Assembly (NCBI GenBank): GCA_009929485.1
Contig: SAAJ01000009.1
Span: 21,056 to 85,055 of the forward strand
From: Negativicutes bacterium
Lineage (GTDB): Bacteria > Bacillota > Negativicutes > Anaeromusales > Anaeromusaceae
DNA: 64,000 nt
Direction: 5' to 3'
The translations under genes were made by a program, and so were the position numbers. This document shows positions 53,154 through 61,647 of this stretch, piece after piece (the first letter of the stretch is position 1; every line of letters starts with the position of its first letter). The notes under the pieces are model-generated. The model was not told the DNA's origin. It worked only from the letters and a program-made list of their open reading frames with translations, and did no database searches.

Positions 53154-53879
53154 ATGCAGGAACGCTTGCAGAAAATATTGAGTCATGCCGGAGTAGCTTC
53201 ACGCCGTGAGGCGGAACGCTTAATCAGTGAAGGGCATGTAAAGGTGAACGGAAAGGTTGTAACCGAAATGGGAACCAAGGTGGATGCGGGGAAAGACCGT
53301 ATTCAGGTGGATGGTCGTCTGGTAGCGAAAGAAAAGCTTGTATATTTACTTTTATATAAGCCCAAGGGCTGTGTGACGACATCCAAAGACCCGGAAGGAC
53401 GCCAAACGGTTCTGGACCTATTAGAGGGAATTGACGCCCGCGTATATCCCGTAGGGCGGTTGGACTACCATACGGAAGGTCTGTTGTTGCTGACGAATGA
53501 CGGCGAATTGACTCAAGCTTTAATTCATCCCCGGCATCAGGTCGAGAAAGAATACCTGGTACAGGTAAAAGGCATTCCTTCGGAAGAGAAGCTGGATCGC
53601 TTGCGGGCCGGCATTCGCTTGGAAGATGGTGTAACTGCGCCAGTAGAAGTGCGGCTGCAGGAAGTTTTGCACGAAAAAAACCGCTCCGTGTTGACGGTGG
53701 TGCTGCGTGAAGGGCGTAATCGGCAAGTGCGCAGGATGTTTGACGCCATCGGCTTTCCAGTGTGGTCGTTAAAGCGAATCCGGTTTGCTTTTTTGACGCT
53801 TCAAGGCGTGCGCCGAGGAAAATGGCGTCACTTGACGACGGAAGAAGTGGCCGACTTATATCAGTTTAAACCAGAGTAG
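53154..53879 (+). CDS. rluB: Pseudouridine synthase RluB/RsuA family
   Basis: A 241-residue RsuA-family pseudouridine synthase: S4 domain RLQKILSHAGVASRREAERLISEGHVKVNG, then the catalytic GRLDYHTEGLLLLTNDGEL with Asp104, and REGRNRQVRRMFDAIGFPV. Length and the neighbourhood (scpAB-dac-rluB) favour RluB, which makes pseudouridine in 23S rRNA. AGGAGGCGGAA before the ATG; terminator after. Confidence 0.94.
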   Translation: MQERLQKILSHAGVASRREAERLISEGHVKVNGKVVTEMGTKVDAGKDRIQVDGRLVAKEKLVYLLLYKPKGCVTTSKDPEGRQTVLDLLEGIDARVYPVGRLDYHTEGLLLLTNDGELTQALIHPRHQVEKEYLVQVKGIPSEEKLDRLRAGIRLEDGVTAPVEVRLQEVLHEKNRSVLTVVLREGRNRQVRRMFDAIGFPVWSLKRIRFAFLTLQGVRRGKWRHLTTEEVADLYQFKPE

Positions 53880-53885
53880 ATATGG

Positions 53886-53912
53886 AGAGACCCTATAATA
53901 GGGTCTTTCTTG
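53886..53912 (+). terminator. Short intrinsic terminator after rluB
   Basis: AGACCCT (53888-53894) pairs with AGGGTCT (53900-53906), loop ATAAT, followed by ttctt. Short but well placed. Confidence 0.65.
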
Positions 53913-53990
53913 ATATATCGAAGTAGAAATATAAGCGTGGTCCGAAAAACAAATGAAGTCGGTTTTGTATTGATGAAAGGATAGAACTAT

Positions 53991-55235
53991 ATGGAAGAGC
54001 GGAAAACAATTGCCGTTATCGGCGCTGGCGCGGCGGGTCTCATGGCGGCTTTAGCGGCTGCCGAGGCTGGAGCTGCGGTGACAATATACGAAAAAATGGG
54101 TCGTCCAGGGCGGAAAATAGGCATTACCGGCAAGGGACGCTGCAATGTGACCCATGTCGGAGAGCGGGAGCGGTTTCTCAAAAACATGGTAGGAAACGGC
54201 AAGTTTCTTTATAGCGCCTGGAACGCCTTGGATAATGACGCTTTGCGGGAAATGCTGCGCTGCGCCGGCGTGGAGACGAAGGAAGAACGCGGCGGCAGAG
54301 TTTTCCCGGTCAGTGAAAAGGCGGCTGATGTAGTGGCGGCTTTTGAACATACCTTGCGCCGCCTCGGCGTGGCTTTTCGTTTAAAAACTCCTGTGCAGGA
54401 GTTGTGGCAAGAGGACGAGCGTCTTTGCGGCGTCACGCTGGCTGACGGCAGACGGGAGAAGGCCGACGCCGTGATATTGGCAACCGGCGGCGCTTCCTAT
54501 CCAGGAACAGGCAGTACCGGCGACGGCTATCGCATGGCCGAAGCGGCCGGGCATACCTTAACGCCGCTGCAGCCGGCGCTGGTTCCACTGGAAGTGGAAG
54601 AAGAGTGGGTAAAAGAATTGATGGGCTTGTCTCTTCGCAATGTTGAAGCCTCGCTATGGGTGGACGAAAAATGCGTGGCCTCAGAGTTTGGTGAAATGCT
54701 CTTCACCCACTTTGGCTTATCCGGACCGATTATCCTGACGTTGAGCCGCCAGGCGGTCATGGCTGTAGCCGCAGGCAGTTTTGTGGAAATACGCGTTAAC
54801 TTGAAGCCGGCGCTGACAGCGGAAGTGTTGGATAAACGCCTGGCACGGGATTTTGCTTCCTTAGGCCGTAAAAAGGCGGTACATTGTCTGGACGAGCTGC
54901 TGCCAGCTTCGCTGCGACCGGTAGTGCTGGATTTGGCTTTTATTAATACCGCGAAAGAGATTGGCCAACTGACGCGAGAGGAGCGTCATCGTTTACTGGA
55001 GCTGCTCCAAGCGCTGCCTTTTACGGTGACCGGAGCTAGACCCTTGGCGGAAGCTATTGTAACCGCCGGAGGCGTGTGCGTGAATGAGGTAGATCCGCGT
55101 ACCATGAAGTCTAAAAAGGTAGAGGGGTTGTATCTGGCTGGGGAAGTGCTGGATATTGACGGCAACACAGGCGGGTTTAATCTGCAGGCGGCATTTTCTA
55201 CCGGTTATTTGGCGGGCCGCAGCGCTGCGCAATAA
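53991..55235 (+). CDS. HI0933/YhiN family NAD(P)/FAD-dependent oxidoreductase
   Basis: A 414-residue flavoprotein. IAVIGAGAAGLMAALAAAEAG is the FAD loop, GRPGRKIGITGKGRCNVTH the family signature, and ILATGGASYPGTGSTGDGYRMAEAAGH and VTAGGVCVNEVDPRTMKSKKVEGLYLAGEVLDIDG follow. Related BaiN of Clostridium acts on bile acid derivatives, but most members have no known substrate. AAAGGATAG before ATG 53991. Confidence 0.9.
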   Translation: MEERKTIAVIGAGAAGLMAALAAAEAGAAVTIYEKMGRPGRKIGITGKGRCNVTHVGERERFLKNMVGNGKFLYSAWNALDNDALREMLRCAGVETKEERGGRVFPVSEKAADVVAAFEHTLRRLGVAFRLKTPVQELWQEDERLCGVTLADGRREKADAVILATGGASYPGTGSTGDGYRMAEAAGHTLTPLQPALVPLEVEEEWVKELMGLSLRNVEASLWVDEKCVASEFGEMLFTHFGLSGPIILTLSRQAVMAVAAGSFVEIRVNLKPALTAEVLDKRLARDFASLGRKKAVHCLDELLPASLRPVVLDLAFINTAKEIGQLTREERHRLLELLQALPFTVTGARPLAEAIVTAGGVCVNEVDPRTMKSKKVEGLYLAGEVLDIDGNTGGFNLQAAFSTGYLAGRSAAQ

Positions 55236-55336
55236 AAATGCAGGAAACTAGTCTGGGGAAAAGGAAAATGCAAGGGGCAGCGTGAATTAAAATTAAGATA
55301 GAAGCAGATTTGTGAAAACGTATCGGAGGGCTGGTC

Positions 55337-56347
55337 ATGATCATATTTATGCAAATGCCTACTCCCGGGCAAGTGCAGCGAGTGTTGGAAAAATTGCACC
55401 AGTGCGGCCTGGATGCCCAAGTATGGCAGACAGGCGGGCGGACAGTGGTTACGGCGATCGGGGAAAATGACGATGTAGACCCCGAGGCTTTCGAACGCTT
55501 AGATGGCGTGGAAAAAGTAGTGCAGACGCGGACGCCATTTAAGCTTGTCAGCCGTTCTTTTCAAGCGGAAAACAGCCTGATTCGCGTCGGCGAAGTTGTT
55601 TTTGGCGGCGAACAGGTGCCGGTTATTGCTGGTCCCTGCGCCGTGGAAAGCTATGAGCAGTTTGCGGAAACGGCTCGCCTGGTCAAAGCTGCTGGTGCAG
55701 TGATGCTGCGCGGCGGGGCCTATAAACCGAGAACGTCGCCGTATAGTTTTCAGGGCTTGGAAGAAGAAGGTCTGCGGATTTTGCGCGCTGTTTCCGATGA
55801 AGTGGCCTTGCCTGTAGTTTCAGAGGTAACCGATCCTAGAGCTGTGGAGACCGTCTGCAAGTATGTGGATATGCTGCAAATCGGCACGCGGAACATGCAG
55901 AATTTTGCGTTGCTGAAAGAAATTGCCCATGCGGATAAGCCAGTGCTGTTAAAGAGAGGCAGCTCAGCGACAATAGAGGAGTGGCTCATGGCGGCGGAAT
56001 ACATTATGGTCGGCGGCAACGACGCCATTGTGCTTTGCGAACGAGGCATTCGTACCTTTGAGCCATACACTCGCAATACCTTAGATTTGAGCGCAGTGCC
56101 TTTGGCTAAACATTTAACTCACTTGCCGGTGATTGCCGATCCCAGCCATGGAACCGGCAAATGGCGCCTTGTGACGCCTATGACCTTGGCCGCTGTGGCG
56201 GCTGGCGCGGACGGAGTCATTGTTGAAGTGCACCCGTGTCCGGAAGAGGCCGTCTCCGACGGCTTCCAGTCCTTGACGCCGCAGAATTTTGAGCAGATGA
56301 TGCAGGCCTTGTCATCTATTGCCGCAGTAGTGGGCCGTAAAAGCTGA
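55337..56347 (+). CDS. aroF: 3-deoxy-7-phosphoheptulonate synthase (DAHP synthase, type I-beta)
   Basis: A 336-residue DAHP synthase, the first step to chorismate, from PEP and erythrose 4-phosphate. The N-terminal ~70 residues form the ferredoxin-like regulatory domain (MIIFMQMPTPGQVQRVLEKL, VVTAIGENDDVDPEAFERLDGV), known in Thermotoga to mediate Tyr/Phe inhibition. The barrel has VIAGPCAVESYEQ, MLRGGAYKPRTSPYSFQG, LQIGTRNMQNF, LLKRG and DPSHGTGK. GGAGGGCTGGTC precedes the ATG. aroA follows after 23 bases. Confidence 0.96.
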   Translation: MIIFMQMPTPGQVQRVLEKLHQCGLDAQVWQTGGRTVVTAIGENDDVDPEAFERLDGVEKVVQTRTPFKLVSRSFQAENSLIRVGEVVFGGEQVPVIAGPCAVESYEQFAETARLVKAAGAVMLRGGAYKPRTSPYSFQGLEEEGLRILRAVSDEVALPVVSEVTDPRAVETVCKYVDMLQIGTRNMQNFALLKEIAHADKPVLLKRGSSATIEEWLMAAEYIMVGGNDAIVLCERGIRTFEPYTRNTLDLSAVPLAKHLTHLPVIADPSHGTGKWRLVTPMTLAAVAAGADGVIVEVHPCPEEAVSDGFQSLTPQNFEQMMQALSSIAAVVGRKS

Positions 56348-56370
56348 ATTAATATTGAGGAGGATGTCTT

Positions 56371-57666
56371 ATGACCCAGACACGTGTCATTCAACCAGTG
56401 CGTCAGTGGCAAGGAACGATTGTCGCGCCAGGAGACAAATCCATTTCCCATCGGTCAGTGATGCTGGCAGGCTTGTCCGAACGACCAGTTCGTTTGAGCA
56501 ATTTCTTATATGCTGCTGACTGCCTTTCTACAGTGCGCTGCATGCGCGCTTTAGGGGTGAAGGTGGAAAAGGATGCAGAAGGGGTGCTGACGGTCAGCGG
56601 CAATGGTCTTTACGGTCTGAAAGAGCCGGAAGATGTTCTTGATGCTGGAAATTCAGGAACAACCCTGCGCCTGTTGAGCGGTATTTTAGGAGCGCAGCCT
56701 TTTTTCAGCATTATTACCGGCGACGCTTCTTTGCGCCAACGTCCCATGGGGCGGGTTGTAAAGCCGCTCCGCATGATGGGCAGCCAATTAGCGGGCCGCC
56801 AGGATGGACGCAATATACCCATGGCTATCGGGCCTAATCCGACGCTAAAAGGAATTAATTACGACCTTCCTGTGGCCAGCGCCCAGGTAAAGTCGGCCAT
56901 TCTTCTGGCTGGTCTTTTCGCTGATTCTCCGACTACCGTAAGCGAACCGCACCGTTCGCGGGATCATACGGAGCGTTTGCTGGAGTTGTTTGGCGTGAAA
57001 GTGACCAGAGAAGGGACTTCGGTGACGGTGCAGCCGGCGCAGGAGCTGGAAGCGCCGCCGGCCATTGATATTGCAGGGGACATTAGTTCCGCGGCTTTTT
57101 GGATGGTTGCCGCCTCGATTGTTCCAGGCAGTGAAGTGACGATTGAAAATGTAGGCTTAAATCCCACTCGAACCGGCATTTTGGATGTGCTCGAGCAGAT
57201 GGGGGCGGATTTAACGGTCTTGAACCGTCGACGCAGCGGGAATGAAGATATTGCAGATATTCTAGTGCGTTCTGCAGCATTAAAGGGATGTGAAATCAGC
57301 GGTGAAATTATGCCCCGCCTGATTGATGAAATTCCTATTTTAGCGGTTGCCGCTATGTTTGCAAGCGGAAAAACTGTTATCAGCGGGGCGGAAGAACTGC
57401 GGGTAAAAGAAACAGACCGTCTGCATGCGGTAGCTCTGGAGTTTGGGAAAATGGGCGCGGTGATTGAAGAAAAAGAGGATGGTTTGGTTATTGAAGGCGG
57501 GCATTCGTTGCATGAGGCAACTTGTTTCGCGCATCATGATCATCGCATTGCCATGTCGTTGGCTATTGCAGGCAGTGCGGCGCAGGGAGTTACTATTGAG
57601 GGAGCGGATTGCGTAGAAATATCCTACCCTGATTTTTATGAGGTGTTGGCAAGCTTTGCCAAGTAG
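56371..57666 (+). CDS. aroA: 3-phosphoshikimate 1-carboxyvinyltransferase (EPSP synthase)
   Basis: A 431-residue EPSP synthase. GDKSISHRSVMLAGL near the N-terminus binds shikimate 3-phosphate; LDAGNSGTTLRLLSGIL and RPMGRVVKPLRMMG follow; RVKETDRLHAVALEFGKMG and DHRIAMSLAIAG close the site. The sequence motif around Gly in DAGNSGTT (Ala/Gly region) is not diagnostic of class by eye. AGGAGGATGTCTT precedes ATG 56371. It sits between aroF and cmk. Confidence 0.96.
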   Translation: MTQTRVIQPVRQWQGTIVAPGDKSISHRSVMLAGLSERPVRLSNFLYAADCLSTVRCMRALGVKVEKDAEGVLTVSGNGLYGLKEPEDVLDAGNSGTTLRLLSGILGAQPFFSIITGDASLRQRPMGRVVKPLRMMGSQLAGRQDGRNIPMAIGPNPTLKGINYDLPVASAQVKSAILLAGLFADSPTTVSEPHRSRDHTERLLELFGVKVTREGTSVTVQPAQELEAPPAIDIAGDISSAAFWMVAASIVPGSEVTIENVGLNPTRTGILDVLEQMGADLTVLNRRRSGNEDIADILVRSAALKGCEISGEIMPRLIDEIPILAVAAMFASGKTVISGAEELRVKETDRLHAVALEFGKMGAVIEEKEDGLVIEGGHSLHEATCFAHHDHRIAMSLAIAGSAAQGVTIEGADCVEISYPDFYEVLASFAK

Positions 57667-57700
57667 CATGGCGCTAACCGGGAGGAGAGAATACGAGTTC

Positions 57701-58390
57701 ATGGGGAAAAAAGTAGTAATTGCCATAGATGGGCCGGCTGGCGCCGGCAAAAGCACTGTTGCTAAAAAGGTAGCGCAGCAGTTGGGGTATGTGTATATTG
57801 ATACTGGCGCTATGTATAGGGCTGTTGCCTGGAAAGCGACGCAAGCCGGCATTGGAGCTGACCAGGAAGAAGAATTGGCGGTGCTGCTGGAAAAGCTGCA
57901 GCTAGAACTGCTGCCTGGGGAAGGTGCGGCAAAGGTGTTAGTGGGTGGCGTAGATGTCAGCGAGGCCATTCGCAGTCCGGAAATCAGCCGCCAAGTATCT
58001 GTTTACGCTCAACAGCCTCAGGTTCGTAAGACTCTTCTTTCTCTGCAGCGGGAAATGGGAGCTGCTGGCGGCGTTGTTATGGACGGGCGCGATATCGGCA
58101 CGGCTGTGTTTCCGCAAGCAGAGGTGAAGGTGTTTCTTACCGCCTCTCTTCAAGAACGGGCGCATCGCCGTTGGCTGGAACTGCAGGCCAAGGGAGAAGC
58201 GATAGAAGAATCTCTTGTGGCCGCTGAAATGGAGAGCCGAGACAAGCAAGATGAGCAGCGGGAGCTGGCGCCGCTTGTGCAGGCGGCAGACGCCTATCTC
58301 TTAGATACCAGCGGTTTAAGCATTGACGATGTGGTGGCGAAAATTACAGGGCTTTGTCAAGTTTACCGGGATGCGGGAAAGAAGGTCTGA
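57701..58390 (+). CDS. cmk: Cytidylate kinase
   Basis: A 229-residue CMP/dCMP kinase. P-loop GPAGAGKST at residues 11-19, YIDTGAMYRAVAW, VMDGRDIGTAVFPQAEVKVFLTAS and ESRDKQDEQRELAPL are typical. I use ATG 57701, preceded by GGGAGGAGAG; an in-frame ATG at 57668 has no ribosome site. Gene order aroA-cmk-plsC is shared with many Firmicutes. Confidence 0.95.
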   Translation: MGKKVVIAIDGPAGAGKSTVAKKVAQQLGYVYIDTGAMYRAVAWKATQAGIGADQEEELAVLLEKLQLELLPGEGAAKVLVGGVDVSEAIRSPEISRQVSVYAQQPQVRKTLLSLQREMGAAGGVVMDGRDIGTAVFPQAEVKVFLTASLQERAHRRWLELQAKGEAIEESLVAAEMESRDKQDEQRELAPLVQAADAYLLDTSGLSIDDVVAKITGLCQVYRDAGKKV

Positions 58391-58392
58391 CT

Positions 58393-58983
58393 ATGTATAG
58401 CCTAGTACGTTTTTTTCTGTATTGGCTGTTTCGGCTTGTCTTTCGCTGTCGTGTTTACGGAGTGGAAAACATTCCTGCTACTGGCGCTGTTATTATAGCG
58501 TCTAATCATATCGGTAATTTTGACCCGCCCGTAATTGGGTGTCAATTGCCGCGTCGTATTTATTTTATGGCCAAAGAGGAATTGTTTCAGGTGCCTGTTT
58601 TTGCAGGCGCAATTCGTTGGTTAGGAGCCTTCCCGGTTAAACGGGGCAGCGCAGACCGCCAGGCAGTCAAGCGCATGTTGGAAATTCTGGTGGCGGGTCA
58701 GGTTCTAGGCGTGTTTCCGGAAGGTACGCGGGGGAAAAACGGTGTTTTGGGCGAACCGGAGCCCGGTATGGCGATGATGGCCCTCAAGACGGGAACCACC
58801 GTTGTACCTGTGGCGGTGCAGGGAACTGATTTTCGCAGCGGCGGTTGGCCTCGATTTTCCGTGTATTTCGGCAAGGCGATTCCTGTAGAGCGTACAAAAC
58901 CGGTTAAGGAAGCGGTTGATGCTTTAAGTCAACGGATTATGCGGGAAATTGGAATGCTCATGGCGCAAAAAGAAAGTGAGTGA
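58393..58983 (+). CDS. plsC: 1-acyl-sn-glycerol-3-phosphate acyltransferase
   Basis: A 196-residue membrane-bound acyltransferase that makes phosphatidic acid. N-terminal hydrophobic helix (VRFFLYWLFRLVF), the NHxxxxD motif as N38-H39-I-G-N-F-D44, and the FPEGTR motif (VFPEGTRGKNG). It starts two bases after the cmk stop; GAAGGTCTG is the likely ribosome site. Confidence 0.93.
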   Translation: MYSLVRFFLYWLFRLVFRCRVYGVENIPATGAVIIASNHIGNFDPPVIGCQLPRRIYFMAKEELFQVPVFAGAIRWLGAFPVKRGSADRQAVKRMLEILVAGQVLGVFPEGTRGKNGVLGEPEPGMAMMALKTGTTVVPVAVQGTDFRSGGWPRFSVYFGKAIPVERTKPVKEAVDALSQRIMREIGMLMAQKESE

Positions 58984-58992
58984 GTCACGGTG

Positions 58993-60699
58993 ATGGAAGA
59001 AAGCTTGTCCGTAATTTTATTGCAGCGTATTGCGATCCTTTCTGTTATTGCGTACATTTTTTCTCATACCAGAGCTTTTCGCTATCTTTTTAAAGAAGAA
59101 ACTACTTTGCGAGAGCAGTTTATTCTGATGCTCTTCTTTTCAGCATTGTCTGTCGGCGGAACGTATATGGGCGTTCCTGTAGAAGGGGCGCTAGTTAATG
59201 TGCGGGATACCGGCGTTGTTGTAGGGGGACTGCTGTGCGGACCTCTTGTGGGCGGCGTGGCTGGCATTATCGGTGGGTTGCACCGGATTTTTATCGGCGG
59301 TTTTACGGCGGTGGAGTGCGGGATTTCCACGATTTTGGCAGGCTTTTTGGCGGGGTATATTCACTATCGTATGCGGCCGAGGACGCCGGAAGTGGTGACC
59401 GGCATGGTCACTAGTACAACGGTGGTTTTGTTTAGCATGGGCTTGATCTGGTTTTTGGCCAAACCGGACATAGTGGCTCAGTCCTTGGTTATTCAGGCTT
59501 TGCTTCCGATGGTTTTGGCTAATGGCTTAGGTATTGCAGCTTTTATGATTATTATTTATAACGCTCGTGAGCACCAGACTAAAATTGCCGCCATCCAAAC
59601 TCATAAAGCCTTGCATATTGCCAATGCCACGCTGCCTTATTTTCGGCAAGGCCTTAACCGTCTGTCGGCGGAAAAGGTGGCAACAACGGTGCGGTATATT
59701 ACAGGCGCAGCCGCGGTCGCCATCACCAATCAGCATACGGTGCTGGCTCATGTGGGCTTAGGGGCGGATCATCATCCGGCAGGCGGGCCAATCGTCACTT
59801 CCGTAACGAAAGAATGCATTCAAAGCGGGCAGATAATGACTGCTCGCAATGGCCGGGAAATTGGCTGCAGCAATGCAGAGTGTCCGTTGCATTCGGCCGT
59901 ATTGGCGCCGCTTTTATGCCGGGAAAAGATTGTCGGCGCTTTTAAGCTGTACTATAGCCGAGACGATGCCATGAATCAATTGGACATTGAGTTTGCCCAA
60001 GGTTTGGGGCAGATCTTTAGTACGCAGTTGGAATTAGCCAGTTTGCAGCAAATGTCGGAAATGGCGACCAAAGCGGAATTGAAGGCTTTGCAGGCGCAGG
60101 TCAATCCTCATTTTCTATTTAATGCTCTGAACACCATTGTTTCTTTATGTCGGACTGATTCCGAGCAGGCCAGAACGTTGTTAATTGAACTAAGCGATTT
60201 TTTTCGGCGCACGCTGAAATCTTCCCGGGAATTTGTCAGCCTTCAGGAAGAACTAGAATTGGTCGATTCCTATTTGGTGTTGGAAAAAGCGCGCTTTGGC
60301 CCAAGGTTAAAAGTGGAAAAAGAAATTGACGCCACCATGCTGGGGATACAGGTGCCTGCATTTATTTTACAGCCTTTGGTAGAAAATGCCGTTAAACACG
60401 GTCTTTTAGCCAGAGAGAGCGGCGGGATGGTGGGGTTGAACATTACGCAGCGGGCGGGGCATATGGAAATTTGCGTATATGATGACGGTTTGGGAATTGA
60501 AGAAAAAGTAATGGAAAAAATTCTCCTGTTAGGGTATGGAAAAGGAACTGGCGTAGGCCTTACTAATGTTAATGAGCGTCTAAAAGTACTGTATGGCCCT
60601 TCTTACGCGCTGAAGATGGAAAGCGTCCCAGGCGAGGGCACGCGTATCTATTTGCGGATACCCATCCATGCTCATGAAAGAGAGGAATACCATGCCTAA
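58993..60699 (+). CDS. lytS: LytS family sensor histidine kinase
   Basis: A 568-residue kinase. Residues ~1-200 form the 5TM-5TMR_LYT sensor with several spans (RIAILSVIAYIFSHT, VGGLLCGPLVGGVAGIIGG, GISTILAGFLAGYIHY); a GAF-like domain follows (~215-355, with Cys residues in GCSNAECPLHSAV); the phospho-His region is QVNPHFLFNALNTI (His near residue 373), and NAVKHG and DDGLGI belong to the ATPase domain. Relatives (B. subtilis LytS, E. coli BtsS/YpdA) sense extracellular pyruvate or membrane state. A GTG at 58990 is an alternative start. It overlaps lytR by eight bases. Confidence 0.94.
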   Translation: MEESLSVILLQRIAILSVIAYIFSHTRAFRYLFKEETTLREQFILMLFFSALSVGGTYMGVPVEGALVNVRDTGVVVGGLLCGPLVGGVAGIIGGLHRIFIGGFTAVECGISTILAGFLAGYIHYRMRPRTPEVVTGMVTSTTVVLFSMGLIWFLAKPDIVAQSLVIQALLPMVLANGLGIAAFMIIIYNAREHQTKIAAIQTHKALHIANATLPYFRQGLNRLSAEKVATTVRYITGAAAVAITNQHTVLAHVGLGADHHPAGGPIVTSVTKECIQSGQIMTARNGREIGCSNAECPLHSAVLAPLLCREKIVGAFKLYYSRDDAMNQLDIEFAQGLGQIFSTQLELASLQQMSEMATKAELKALQAQVNPHFLFNALNTIVSLCRTDSEQARTLLIELSDFFRRTLKSSREFVSLQEELELVDSYLVLEKARFGPRLKVEKEIDATMLGIQVPAFILQPLVENAVKHGLLARESGGMVGLNITQRAGHMEICVYDDGLGIEEKVMEKILLLGYGKGTGVGLTNVNERLKVLYGPSYALKMESVPGEGTRIYLRIPIHAHEREEYHA

Positions 60700-61447
60700 T
60701 GAATGCAGATTACGGGCGTTTTTAGTGGACGATGAAATGCATGCTCGCAATGAGCTGGCTTACTTGCTCTCCCTTCACGAAGATGTTCATGTTTGCGGTC
60801 AAGCGGCTGGCGTGACCGAGGGACTTGCTGGCGTATCCAGAGAAAAGCCGGATGTTGTCTTTGTGGATGTGGAGATGCCTGGACTTAGCGGTCTTTTATT
60901 GGCAGAGGCTTTTGCCGATAAACCGGAAGCCCCGTTGCTTGTCTTTGCTACCGCCCATGAAGAATTCGCCGCCAGGGCCTTTGATTTGAATGCTTTAGAC
61001 TACGTATTGAAACCGTTTTCGCAAAAAAGGATTGGGCGCTGTCTGGATAAGGTGCGCACTGCCTGGAAAGAACGTCATAGTGACAATCGTTTTTGCCCTT
61101 CGCCTACTTACTTTAAAGAGAAGCTGGCTATTGACGATGGAGGCAAAACCGTCTTAATCAATGCAGAGGATATTCTGCTGGTGCAGGCGGCGAACAATCA
61201 AGTGCGCATTCAAACAAAGGATAAAACTTATGCAGCCAGCTTTAGTTTGAATGAACTACATGAACGGCTGGGCGAAGAAAGCTTTTTTCGCAGCCATCGC
61301 AGTTATTTGGTTAATCTTCGTAAGGTGAAAGAAATTATCCCCTGGTTTAACGGAGCTTACAATATTATCTTAGAAGACCTGCCTAACGAGGAGATACCTG
61401 TAAGCCGGCAGCAGGCTGGCCCGCTCAAACGTATTTTTGGTTTATAA
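60692..61447 (+). CDS. lytR: LytR/LytT family response regulator (LytTR DNA-binding)
   Basis: A 251-residue regulator. The receiver has FLVDDEMHARNEL (acid pocket), the phosphoacceptor Asp59 in VFVDVEMPG, and LDYVLKPFS with the conserved Lys. The C-terminal LytTR domain (~145-250) includes ILLVQAANNQVRIQTKDKTY and FFRSHRSYLVNLRKVKEI. These regulators bind two direct repeats upstream of target genes; such repeats lie just downstream, before cstA. Start ATG 60692 after AGAGAGGAAT; the frame extends upstream to 60668 without a better start. Confidence 0.95.
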   Translation: MPNECRLRAFLVDDEMHARNELAYLLSLHEDVHVCGQAAGVTEGLAGVSREKPDVVFVDVEMPGLSGLLLAEAFADKPEAPLLVFATAHEEFAARAFDLNALDYVLKPFSQKRIGRCLDKVRTAWKERHSDNRFCPSPTYFKEKLAIDDGGKTVLINAEDILLVQAANNQVRIQTKDKTYAASFSLNELHERLGEESFFRSHRSYLVNLRKVKEIIPWFNGAYNIILEDLPNEEIPVSRQQAGPLKRIFGL

Positions 61448-61454
61448 TGATAAA

Positions 61455-61504
61455 ACCATTCACAGACCTATGCGGTAATTCACCCCTCATATACTGCATC
61501 TCAC
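61455..61504 (+). promoter_or_regulatory. Direct repeats, putative LytR binding sites upstream of cstA
   Basis: Three similar 9-mers on the same strand: ACCATTCAC (61455-61463), GTAATTCAC (61475-61483) and GCATCTCAC (61496-61504). They end 20 and 21 bases apart, about two DNA turns, and the last ends 10 bases before the -35. LytTR regulators of known kind (BtsR, YpdB) bind paired repeats about 20 bases apart in the same position relative to the promoter. Confidence 0.6.
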
Positions 61505-61514
61505 AGCATATGTA

Positions 61515-61543
61515 TTGTCGTGCATTCCATTCTTTTGTATGCT
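61515..61543 (+). promoter_or_regulatory. Putative cstA promoter
   Basis: TTGTCG (61515-61520), 17-base spacer, TATGCT (61538-61543). Both boxes are imperfect, as expected for an activator-dependent promoter. A leader of about 95 bases follows with a bulged hairpin at its very 5' end (acagga..attt with aaattcctgt, 61548-61571). Confidence 0.6.
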
Positions 61544-61647
61544 AAAAACAGGAAATTTATGAAATTCCTGTGATTGGTGGAAAGGAGGGCGAGACAAGCA
61601 TAGGCTGTTTTCTTTTTAAATTTTAAATAAGAACAGGAGGAAAAAGT

